From Flavobacteriales bacterium (lineage in GTDB: Bacteria; Bacteroidota; Bacteroidia; Flavobacteriales_F; PHOS-HE28), in assembly GCA_016721825.1 (NCBI GenBank), contig JADKHI010000001.1, positions 434,001-498,000 on the forward strand: a DNA stretch of 64,000 nt, in the 5' to 3' direction. Below, piece by piece: positions 33,992 to 41,287 of this stretch. Each line of letters opens with the position of its first letter. The stretch's first letter is position 1. The translations under genes and the position numbers were made by a program. Below the pieces are notes generated by a model, which was not told where the DNA came from, did not search any database, and saw only the letters and a list, made by a program, of their open reading frames with translations.

Positions 33992-35734
33992 CTACTTGGC
34001 CGAGTAGATCTCCAGTCTGCGCCAATCCTGCACCTTTTCCAACTTCTCCTCCGTCACACCCTCGTAGCGGTGGTGGGTCAGCACAAGCTCCAGGGTCTGT
34101 CCATCCCCCGGACCTACCAGCACATACAAGGCGTGGCCGGGTGTCGGTTCCACGAAGAGCGGACCCCGACCGAGCCCAGCGGCCATGAAGTGGAACTCCA
34201 CTGGTGCCTCCCACGGGAAGTCCACCAGCACCCGATCTCCGCGGTGGAGGATGCCATTGAACCACGTTGAGGCCAGCTCCGCCTCAGGGAAACGCTCGAT
34301 GCGGCCTTGGATACCGCGCATTCCGAGGAAGGACATGCCGATGACAACGATCACCGTGGTGATGGCCGTACGCATGCGTTTCGCGAACGCGGGATACACC
34401 TTCTCCTGAACGAACTTCAGCAGGTAGAACAGGGCGATGGCCGAGCTCAGATGCAGGATGAAGAGGGTGTACGTCCACACGCGTGGAGGCCCCACCATGC
34501 ATTGGATCGTGGTGAGCGGCACCGCCCCCATGAACAGCGCGAAAGCGAGGTTGCGGAACTTGGTGCTGATGTAGGCAGCGTACAACAGACCGACCACACC
34601 AAGCAAGCTTACCCAAGTGGTCGAAGTGTCGTTAAAGTAGGCCCAGAGATCGAATGAACGCTCTTGATGGGTGTTGAGGAAGGACGACCAACTGTTGTCG
34701 CCCATGGTGGGGTGATGGAACAGCTGCGCCGGACCATGCACCGTCATCACCGGCAGATAGAAGACCACGGTGAACACCACGAAAAGACCCAGGCTGATGC
34801 CGAGGATCGCAAAGCGCTTGTTCAGGCTGTGGCGGTATTTCACCATCAGGTAGATCACCAGCCAGATGTAGATGGCGAGCACCGCGTAGATCATGGTCGG
34901 CACGGCCCACATGCCGATCGCGCACACCAACGCCATCAGCACCGCACTGACCGGATTGTTCGTCTTGGCGAAGTGCCGACCCAGTAAAAGCGCCGACACG
35001 TAGCACAGCCAGGTGATGCTATAGCCACGGGCCAGGGCACTGTACTCGATCAAAGCACCGGAACTCGCCACCAGACCCAAGGCGATCAAGGCGATGTACC
35101 GGTTGAACATGACCCGGACGAACACATAGAACACCGGCATCACCAGGATGCCCGCGATCAGGGCCGGCAACCGCAATGACCATAGGTGCAGGCCGAAGAG
35201 CTTCGTGCACAGCTTCACCAGCAGGGAGTGCAGGATGTGGTTGTTCGGATAGCTGTAGTCGGCCAGCAGAATGTGGAAGGGCCGCGAAGCGTACTGGACA
35301 TAGGTAAAGGCCTCGTCGTAGGTGATGGGCGCGCTCAGTTGCAGGATGCGGAGGATGGAGCCAAGGACGATCAACCCAAGTACGAAGCGCAGGTGGGTGC
35401 TGCTGGAGCGGTGGAACAGTGAGTACCACGTGTTACGGATGCCACTGCGGAACTCCGGCATGGCCTTCACCTGAGCACCCTTCGCACCCGAGAGCGAGCG
35501 CCGCACAGCGAAGCTCAGCACGGACAGGCCGGCGAACAGCCATGCCAAGCGGCCAAGGTCGCGCACCACCCTGCCATGGAAGCGACCATCGTAGGTCTCC
35601 ACTTCGCCGTCGGGCGCCACGTTGTCCAGGTAGGTTCGAACGGAAGCGAAGGACAGGCGCGCCAGCCAGGCGCTGGCCAAGGCCAACACCAGAAAGGAAC
35701 CAGCCACAAACACCCACATGGGGATACGCGCCAT
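33992..35734 (-). CDS. GT39/ArnT-like polytopic glycosyltransferase
   Basis: About 580 residues from ATG 35734. It has about a dozen membrane segments and the GT-C early-loop motif PITYDEAFTYVQYA (catalytic Asp-Glu, near residue 129), plus SYPNNHILHSLLVKL, typical of lipid-linked sugar transferases (ArnT, PMT, GT39 family). It likely moves a sugar from a polyprenyl phosphate onto a periplasmic acceptor. It is convergent with nothing nearby; ettA lies downstream on the same strand after 155 nt. A TACATTTG box sits 6 nt before its ATG. Confidence 0.83.
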   Translation of the reverse strand: MARIPMWVFVAGSFLVLALASAWLARLSFASVRTYLDNVAPDGEVETYDGRFHGRVVRDLGRLAWLFAGLSVLSFAVRRSLSGAKGAQVKAMPEFRSGIRNTWYSLFHRSSSTHLRFVLGLIVLGSILRILQLSAPITYDEAFTYVQYASRPFHILLADYSYPNNHILHSLLVKLCTKLFGLHLWSLRLPALIAGILVMPVFYVFVRVMFNRYIALIALGLVASSGALIEYSALARGYSITWLCYVSALLLGRHFAKTNNPVSAVLMALVCAIGMWAVPTMIYAVLAIYIWLVIYLMVKYRHSLNKRFAILGISLGLFVVFTVVFYLPVMTVHGPAQLFHHPTMGDNSWSSFLNTHQERSFDLWAYFNDTSTTWVSLLGVVGLLYAAYISTKFRNLAFALFMGAVPLTTIQCMVGPPRVWTYTLFILHLSSAIALFYLLKFVQEKVYPAFAKRMRTAITTVIVVIGMSFLGMRGIQGRIERFPEAELASTWFNGILHRGDRVLVDFPWEAPVEFHFMAAGLGRGPLFVEPTPGHALYVLVGPGDGQTLELVLTHHRYEGVTEEKLEKVQDWRRLEIYSAK

Positions 35735-35740
35735 CACGGC

Positions 35741-35748
35741 CAAATGTA
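35741..35748 (-). promoter_or_regulatory. Candidate -7 box TACATTTG immediately before the GT39-like gene
   Basis: TACATTTG on the minus strand ends 6 nt before the ATG at 35734, matching TAnnTTTG exactly. If active, the mRNA is nearly leaderless; alternatively translation begins at the in-frame Met five codons downstream. Confidence 0.45.
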
Positions 35749-35765
35749 GGCGGAAGCCGGCATGC

Positions 35766-35773
35766 GATCTTTG
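35766..35773 (+). promoter_or_regulatory. Candidate -7 box GATCTTTG for murQ
   Basis: GATCTTTGC lies 29 nt before the murQ ATG in the divergent gap with the GT39-like gene, and matches the box before ettA. Confidence 0.4.
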
Positions 35774-35802
35774 CACCGCCCGGCCGCTCCGGGCCGACCC
35801 CC

Positions 35803-36612
35803 ATGGACCGTATCACCGAACACCCCAGCCACCACAACGACCTCGAGCACAAGAGCACCTTGGAGCTGCTGCAAGGCATCAACGCCGAGGACCGCTCGGT
35901 GGCGTTCGCAGTGGAACAGCAGATCCCCGCCATCGCAGCGCTTGCCGAGGCCATCGCGGAACGCATGCAACGGGGCGGACGCCTGTTCTACATGGGCGCA
36001 GGCACCAGCGGTCGATTGGGCATCGTGGACGCCAGCGAGTGTCCGCCCACGTTCGGCGTGGCGCACGGGCTCGTGATCGGCCTCATCGCCGGGGGCGACA
36101 CCGCGATACGCAAGGCGGTGGAATTCGCGGAGGACGATACTGAACAGGGGTGGAAGGACCTGCAGGAACACCAGGTCGGTCCCGACGACACGGTGATCGG
36201 CATCGCGGCGAGCGGCACCACCCCCTACGTGATCGGAGCGCTGGAAGCGTGCAATACCCAAGGCATCCTCACCGGCTGCATCACCTGCAACCCCGGAAGC
36301 CCCGTGGCCGCCGTGGCGAAACTGCCCGTAGTGGTGGTGGTGGGACCCGAGTATGTGACCGGCAGCACCCGCATGAAGAGCGGCACCGCTCAGAAGCTCG
36401 TCCTCAACATGATCAGCACCAGTGTAATGATCCGTCTGGGGCGCGTGAAGGGCAACCGTATGGTGGACATGCAGCTCAGCAACCACAAGCTGATCGACCG
36501 CGGCACGCGCATGGTGATGGATGGACTGAAGGTGAGCTACGAAGTGGCCAACGAAATGCTACGGCACTATGGCAGCGTGCGGCGAGCCATTGAAGCGGGA
36601 CACACGCTTTAG
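35803..36612 (+). CDS. murQ: N-acetylmuramic acid 6-phosphate etherase MurQ
   Basis: 269 residues from ATG 35803 (MDRITEHPSHHNDLEHKSTL). The SIS fold shows GRLFYMGAGTSGRLGIVDASE with the catalytic Glu near residue 84 in DASECPPTF, AGGDTAIRKAVEFAED, and the conserved end VTGSTRMKSGTAQKLVLNMIST. It cleaves the lactyl ether of MurNAc-6-P to give GlcNAc-6-P during cell-wall recycling. No murK, nagZ or amiD-type partner is in the window. Its length is slightly under the roughly 300 of E. coli MurQ. Confidence 0.96.
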   Translation: MDRITEHPSHHNDLEHKSTLELLQGINAEDRSVAFAVEQQIPAIAALAEAIAERMQRGGRLFYMGAGTSGRLGIVDASECPPTFGVAHGLVIGLIAGGDTAIRKAVEFAEDDTEQGWKDLQEHQVGPDDTVIGIAASGTTPYVIGALEACNTQGILTGCITCNPGSPVAAVAKLPVVVVVGPEYVTGSTRMKSGTAQKLVLNMISTSVMIRLGRVKGNRMVDMQLSNHKLIDRGTRMVMDGLKVSYEVANEMLRHYGSVRRAIEAGHTL

Positions 36613-36674
36613 AAGCTCAACGTGGAATATTATTCGAAGGTACACCCAGCCCGCACTGCCAGTTCTCTTATTGT

Positions 36675-36697
36675 ACGTTGAACCTCGAACGTTGAAC
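36675..36697. repeat. Direct repeat ACGTTGAAC x2 (14-bp period)
   Basis: ACGTTGAAC occurs at 36675-36683 and 36689-36697 in the 99-nt gap after murQ, with a related CTCGAAC unit between. Spacing of 14 bp is more than one helical turn. It may be an operator for the gene at 36712 or a low-complexity remnant. Confidence 0.45.
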
Positions 36698-36711
36698 TAC
36701 CCGCTCTTCGG

Positions 36712-37287
36712 ATGCATGACATCGAACCCTTCTGGAACTGGCGCCACCGCTATACCGCGGAAGAGGATGAGCGTTCACCCTTCTTCGGTCAAGAGCACAG
36801 CGAGTTCGAGTTCGACCATGCGGTCTATGACCACGTGATCCATCCGCAGTGGGATGCCTTCGGTTCCAGCACGCTCTACCTCAAGCTCCTCTTCGTCGAC
36901 TATGACGGAGGCTTTGCCATCATCGAACTGATCGGCGAATGGAACGACCTGCTCCACAACGACATCATGTTCCTGAAGCGCGACTTCGTGGAGCCCTTGA
37001 TGGGCCATGGCATTTCACGCTTCATCCTCATCGGCGAGAACGTATTGAACTTCCACGCCAGTGATGAGGAGTACTACAATGAGTGGTATGAAGAAGCAGC
37101 GGATGGGGACGGCTGGATCGCCCTGCTCAATTTCCGAGAGCACGTCCGCGAAGACCTCAAGGCCGCCAACATCGATCAGTACTTCCTGCTCGGTGGCAAG
37201 CTCGACCAGATCGACTGGCGCACCTTCGAACCCGAGGACCTCTTCGAGCGAGTGAGCGGCTTTGTGATGAAGCGCCTCGGGAACTAG
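36712..37287 (+). CDS. Conserved-looking hypothetical cytosolic protein
   Basis: 191 residues, starting MHDIEPFWNWRHRYTAEEDE. It is rich in aromatic and acidic residues, with hydrophobic strands alternating (LYLKLLFVDYDGGFAIIELIGEW, about residues 56-78, read here in two parts). It has no signal peptide and no TM segment. I do not recognise a family; coding bias and the clean start and stop make it a real gene. It is alone after murQ. Confidence 0.8.
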   Translation: MHDIEPFWNWRHRYTAEEDERSPFFGQEHSEFEFDHAVYDHVIHPQWDAFGSSTLYLKLLFVDYDGGFAIIELIGEWNDLLHNDIMFLKRDFVEPLMGHGISRFILIGENVLNFHASDEEYYNEWYEEAADGDGWIALLNFREHVREDLKAANIDQYFLLGGKLDQIDWRTFEPEDLFERVSGFVMKRLGN

Positions 37288-37443
37288 ATCTGGGCCGCAT
37301 CCGTGTCGCATGGGACGGACAGCGCGTCCGCATTCGACCCGGTCAGACCCCACGTCTGGGGAAATGGTTCCCGCATGCTGATCCGGTCCGTGCTTGCCAT
37401 GCGGTGTTCTTCACGCGGTACATGTTCTGTCGCGTTGGCGCGC

Positions 37444-37710
37444 ATGAGCGAACAACAGGATCCGATCAGGAAGGAGCTCCGCCGCACCTTCATCCTCGAA
37501 AATGCGGCCTTGCTGGAACGTTGCAACTACGCCTCTTCGGCATCACTTGAAAGCGACCTGGGCGAGCTTGTGGCGAAAGCGCGCGTTCACTTCGGCTACT
37601 CGACGAAGACCATGGACATGGACATTCGGCGGTCGGTGCTGAAGGCTTATCGCAAACACGTTGCTCAGTTCAGTGCTGTGCGGGAGAATGAGCGAGGTAC
37701 GTTCTTCTGA
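37444..37710 (+). CDS. Small hypothetical protein
   Basis: 88 residues from ATG 37444 (MSEQQDPIRKELRRTFILE). The open frame extends 47 codons further upstream, but that part is arginine/cysteine-rich and looks non-coding. The protein is helical and charged, with no known domain. The 156-nt gap before it holds only weak promoter-like sequence (TACATGTTC near 37421). Confidence 0.5.
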   Translation: MSEQQDPIRKELRRTFILENAALLERCNYASSASLESDLGELVAKARVHFGYSTKTMDMDIRRSVLKAYRKHVAQFSAVRENERGTFF

Positions 37711-37716
37711 CCCTGC

Positions 37717-38373
37717 TCAGGACTGTCCGAACTTCAACGTCATCCGCGCCATGGCGCTCCGCAGCGCATCCGGCGCTGTAGCAGGCAAGGACAGCTCGCT
37801 GGTGAAAAGGTAGGAGCCGCCTAAGCTGATCCGCAGCGCCTTCACCACGCTCACCTCCACCTCCACGCCCGGCTCGAACACGAAGAAGGCCTGTCCATCC
37901 GTGCGGTTGCGCTGGCTGTCGTTGCCATTGTTCGGGGTGGGAAAGCTGTACGAGACGCCTCCCATGCCGACCAGTAACGGGACGGTCAGATGCACGGCTG
38001 ACCGGTGGAACAACAGCGGCTCAACGAACAGTCCTCCGTAGCCGTACTTCAACTCCAAGCCGCTGAGGTCCGTTGTCTGCCCACCGTCCACAAGGTGTTG
38101 CTGGTAGGCCGGGTTCTTCACCACGCTTGTGCTCCACGCTCCCGCAAGCCCGATGTTCAATTTGTGGTCGATCACCATCCCAGCGCCCAAGCTGATCAGC
38201 GAAACATCGTTGTCGAAGATGTTCGTGTAGCGCAGGCCCATGGCGAAATAGCCACCCGATATGGCGGTACTATCCGCGAAGAGCGTGCTCGGTCCCGAAG
38301 GCTGTTGTGCAGAAGCGACAAAGGTGAGCGTGAGCGCAGTAAGGCTCAGAACGAAGCGTGAACGGAAGTTCAT
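37717..38373 (-). CDS. Outer-membrane beta-barrel-like exported protein
   Basis: 218 residues from ATG 38373 with a signal peptide (residues 1-21, TLTFVASAQQ). The remainder alternates aromatic and small residues as in a beta-barrel (GGYFAMGLRYTNIF, GAGMVIDHKLNIGLAG, RISLGGSYLFTSEL) and ends MARMTLKFGQS, with strand-like last residues. The longer open frame upstream is not used because the signal peptide starts here. It may be an OmpW/OmpA-like barrel of eight strands. Confidence 0.78.
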   Translation of the reverse strand: MNFRSRFVLSLTALTLTFVASAQQPSGPSTLFADSTAISGGYFAMGLRYTNIFDNDVSLISLGAGMVIDHKLNIGLAGAWSTSVVKNPAYQQHLVDGGQTTDLSGLELKYGYGGLFVEPLLFHRSAVHLTVPLLVGMGGVSYSFPTPNNGNDSQRNRTDGQAFFVFEPGVEVEVSVVKALRISLGGSYLFTSELSLPATAPDALRSAMARMTLKFGQS

Positions 38374-38510
38374 GAACGAAAGGTAATGAGCTCGATCAGG
38401 ACGCTCAGTCGGCGAGAACACCATCCGCCCCTTCCAAAGGCATAGTTGTTGGGATCCGCAAAGCAGCAAAGTGCTACATACCCTCATACCATAACCCAAC
38501 CTCCATTCCG

Positions 38511-38627
38511 ATGAACAACATGTTCCGTGGCCTGCTCGCAGGCGGTGCTGCTTACAAGTGGGGCGGCGGATGCTTCGGCACCGTCCTCGTTTTCCTGATC
38601 GTGTACATGCTACTGGGTAGCTGTTGA
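38511..38627 (+). CDS. 38-residue one-TM small protein
   Basis: MNNMFRGLLAGGAAYKWGGG followed by a membrane helix (TVLVFLIVYMLLGSC), 38 residues in all, with Cys21 and Cys38. The frame lies upstream of the AI-2E transporter gene, separated by 105 nt. A real small membrane protein is plausible, but no promoter or RBS decides it. Confidence 0.5.
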   Translation: MNNMFRGLLAGGAAYKWGGGCFGTVLVFLIVYMLLGSC

Positions 38628-38732
38628 CCGCTTCGTGGGGCGACCCTTCCACACATTCCTTCGGACCGTGATCGCACGTTAGACCTGCGGACCTCCACCA
38701 ACGAACGCGATCGTACCAAAGCCAACCAGCCC

Positions 38733-39845
38733 ATGCCCGGATCCACTGTTGCGCAAAAGATCATCCAGCCCCACTACCAGAAACTGAGCATCATTGTCCT
38801 CGGTCTGGTCGGTCTGTTCTACGGGCTCACGTTCGCGGAACCCATCGTGGTGCCGTTGCTTTTCGCCTTGCTGCTCGCCATGCTGTTGAACCCGGCAGTG
38901 AACGGGATGGTGCGGTGGCGCATTCCGCGCGTGCTGGCGATCGCGATAAGCGTGCTGTTGGCCATGGCCGCGTTGGCCGGACTGGCCTACTTCATTTTCA
39001 CGCAAGCCGCCCATTTCAGGGAGACCCTGCCGCAGCTGAAGGAGAAGCTTGACGTGCTCGGCAAGGAAGCGCAACACTGGGCGCAGGGTGCGCTCAACAT
39101 GGAGCGTCGCGAAATGAGCGATGCCATCGAGAAGGTGAAGGATGAAGGCATGGCGAAAGGTGGTGCGATGGTGGGCAAGACGTTGACCACGGTAGGCACC
39201 TTGTTCGCCTTCTTCTTCCTCCTTCCTGTGTTCACATTCCTGCTGTTGTTGTACAAGAGGCTGCTGATCACTTTCATCTGCAAGTTGTTCCCTGCGGAGG
39301 ACCAGAACACGGTGAACGACGTGCTGGGCCAGACCAAAGGTGTAGTGCAGAGCTATCTGGTCGGCCTGCTCTTCGAAGCAGGCATTGTGACCGTGTTGAA
39401 CTGGGTGGGTTTGATGCTGATCGGTGTGGAGTACGCCTTGCTGCTCGCCGTGATCGGAGCGGTGCTGAATCTGATTCCCTACATCGGCATGATCATCGCC
39501 ACCATCATTCCTGTGGTGCTCGCCCTGGCCACCATGGATCCAAGCGCTGCGTTGTGGGTGCTCGCCCTCTATGCCTTCGTCCAGTTCGTGGACAACAACT
39601 TCATCGTGCCCAAGGTGGTGGCCTCGCGCGTACAGATCAACGCGCTCTTCTCCATCCTGGTGGTGATGATCGGTGGCGCCCTTTGGGGGATCCCCGGGAT
39701 GTTCCTTTCGATACCGATAACGGCCATCCTGAAAGTGATCTTCGATCGCGTACCTGGCATGGAACCCTTCGGCTACGTGTTGGGTGACGATGAGCCGGAC
39801 GCACAGCATGCCTTCCTTCGCCTTCCAGGTAAGAAAGGAAAATGA
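38733..39845 (+). CDS. AI-2E family transporter (first copy)
   Basis: 370 residues with about eight membrane segments in the AI-2E/PerM/YdiK pattern: an N-terminal hairpin (IIVLGLVGLFYGLTFAEPIV), a central helical soluble region (about 95-140), and the family tail with LNLIPYIGMIIATIIPVVLA, FVDNNFIVPKVVASRVQINA and GIPGMFLSIPITAILK. The substrate is uncertain; autoinducer-2 export was proposed for one member. It is unrelated by position to the second copy at 48342. Confidence 0.92.
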   Translation: MPGSTVAQKIIQPHYQKLSIIVLGLVGLFYGLTFAEPIVVPLLFALLLAMLLNPAVNGMVRWRIPRVLAIAISVLLAMAALAGLAYFIFTQAAHFRETLPQLKEKLDVLGKEAQHWAQGALNMERREMSDAIEKVKDEGMAKGGAMVGKTLTTVGTLFAFFFLLPVFTFLLLLYKRLLITFICKLFPAEDQNTVNDVLGQTKGVVQSYLVGLLFEAGIVTVLNWVGLMLIGVEYALLLAVIGAVLNLIPYIGMIIATIIPVVLALATMDPSAALWVLALYAFVQFVDNNFIVPKVVASRVQINALFSILVVMIGGALWGIPGMFLSIPITAILKVIFDRVPGMEPFGYVLGDDEPDAQHAFLRLPGKKGK

Positions 39846-39897
39846 GCACGATCGAGCTGCCTAGCGTGATCAGCGAAAGGGCCTGCGCCGGCCCATC

Positions 39898-40014
39898 CTA
39901 CTTCACCACGGGCAGTATGTTCATGGTCGTGTTCTCTACCACCCGCACGTAGTGGGCACCCGATGCCAATGTGGGATCCAACTTCACACTTTCAGTGTGT
40001 GCTCCTGCGCAGGA
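39898..40014 (-). pseudogene. Relic of a T9SS type A C-terminal sorting domain
   Basis: On the minus strand the frame ending in TAG at 39898 reads SVKLDPTLASGAHYVRVVE then NTTMNILPVVK, the usual last strand and tail of type A sorting domains. It is open for only 38 codons upstream and has no start codon, so it is a 3' remnant of a lost secreted-protein gene. The remainder of this 229-nt gap shows nothing else. Confidence 0.65.
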
Positions 40015-40074
40015 TCACGCGCGGAGCGAACAGTGTGCGTAGCGAGCAACTGTCGCTGATCGCTCAGCAGGAGT

Positions 40075-40512
40075 TCACTCCAGCAGCATCCCAAGCACCA
40101 CCCGATCGATGGGCAGGCTTACGGCTTCGACCCGCACAGCACCCAGCGGCAACCATCGGAACACTTCCTGATCCTGCGGTCCGGCGAGGTCTCCAAAGGG
40201 TACGGACACCACCGGAATGGCGGAGGGTTCCGGTACGCGGAACGTGTAGTACACGCTGACCACTTGCATGGGCGTGCTGTGGAAGGCGCTCTGCTGGAAG
40301 AAATCGGTGGTGTAGAAATGCACGGGGTCCAAGACCGCCACACCCATCTCCTCGCGTATCTCGCGGATGAGACAGTCCTTCAGACCTTCCCCGAACTCAA
40401 GCCCTCCACCCGGGAATTTGGTGATGCGCTGGCCTTTGATGAACTCGTCCGCCACCAGCACGGCGCCATTGTGGACCAGCAAGCCGTATACGCGGATAGT
40501 GAATGAGGACAT
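40075..40512 (-). CDS. NUDIX hydrolase
   Basis: 145 residues from ATG 40512. The Nudix box GGLEFGEGLKDCLIREIREEMG (about residues 36-57; read in parts) has the full GX5EX7REUXEEXGU pattern, with the catalytic Glu pair present. It probably hydrolyses a nucleoside-diphosphate derivative in the cytosol. Next on the strand upstream is the MnmD gene, 34 nt away, so the pair may be one unit. Confidence 0.92.
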   Translation of the reverse strand: MSSFTIRVYGLLVHNGAVLVADEFIKGQRITKFPGGGLEFGEGLKDCLIREIREEMGVAVLDPVHFYTTDFFQQSAFHSTPMQVVSVYYTFRVPEPSAIPVVSVPFGDLAGPQDQEVFRWLPLGAVRVEAVSLPIDRVVLGMLLE

Positions 40513-40546
40513 GGGCAATACCGGAATGTGTGGAATGAGGGGATCG

Positions 40547-41257
40547 TCAAAGGGGTTTGGTAGCGCGCAACATCTCCTTCTTCCCGACCGGTCCTTGAAC
40601 CCGTTCCACGGTGAACCCAGCGGCCTGCATGGTGCGGCGCACAACGCCTTTTGCGCAATAGGTCACGAGAACACCGCCGGGCGCAAGGGCTCTGTACATG
40701 CGTTGGAACACATCCAGTGTCCACATCTCGGGTTGGTTCGCCGGACCGAAGGCATCGAAGTAGACAATGTCGAACGCATCAATGTGCTCAATCTGCTGCG
40801 CTTTCCTCGTCGACAGCTGGAATCGGAAGTGCGCGGATGGCTGTGCGGTAGCGCCTTCCTGCAGGGCCATCAGGTCCAGGAAGGTCGCGCGGCGTTCGGG
40901 CAGTTCCAGGCCGGCTGGGTGGTCCAATGCAGCCAGCAAAGCGGGCGGCACAGGGTAAGGCTCCAGTGCGGTGTACTCCACGTTGCGTTCGGCAAGGTCC
41001 GCTTCCACCCAGGTGAGCAGCATGTTCAGTCCGGTCCCCAATCCCACTTCCAGCACACGCAATGGCATCGCACTGGTGGCTGCATATCCCATGCGTATGA
41101 ACACATGGAAGCTCTCTTGCACGGCGCCATGCACACTGTGGTAGCGCTCATCCAGCAGGGGCGAATAGAGCGTGTACGATCCATCACGCGTCCGGTACTC
41201 ACTGAAGTCCGCCGGATGCTCGTAAGAAGTGGTGGGTGCTGACAGGCGTTCGCTCAT
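40547..41257 (-). CDS. mnmD: tRNA 5-methylaminomethyl-2-thiouridine methyltransferase MnmD-like
   Basis: 236 residues from ATG 41257. It has the methyltransferase motif VLEVGLGTGLNMLLTW, the FDAFGPANQPEMWT catalytic region and a C-terminal CAKGVVRRTMQAAGF, as in the stand-alone MnmD (DUF752) of bacteria that lack the fused MnmC oxidase half. It should complete the wobble-uridine modification by methylating nm5s2U to mnm5s2U. No MnmC1 partner is in the window. Confidence 0.88.
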   Translation of the reverse strand: MSERLSAPTTSYEHPADFSEYRTRDGSYTLYSPLLDERYHSVHGAVQESFHVFIRMGYAATSAMPLRVLEVGLGTGLNMLLTWVEADLAERNVEYTALEPYPVPPALLAALDHPAGLELPERRATFLDLMALQEGATAQPSAHFRFQLSTRKAQQIEHIDAFDIVYFDAFGPANQPEMWTLDVFQRMYRALAPGGVLVTYCAKGVVRRTMQAAGFTVERVQGPVGKKEMLRATKPL

Positions 41258-41261
41258 CGGG

Positions 41262-41269
41262 TATCTTCG
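41262..41269 (+). promoter_or_regulatory. Candidate -7 box TATCTTCG
   Basis: TATCTTCG lies 18 nt before the ATG of the BNR/PKD gene at 41288, in a divergent gap with mnmD of only 30 nt. Confidence 0.35.
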
Positions 41270-41287
41270 CAAAAGTATCCCCTCCCC

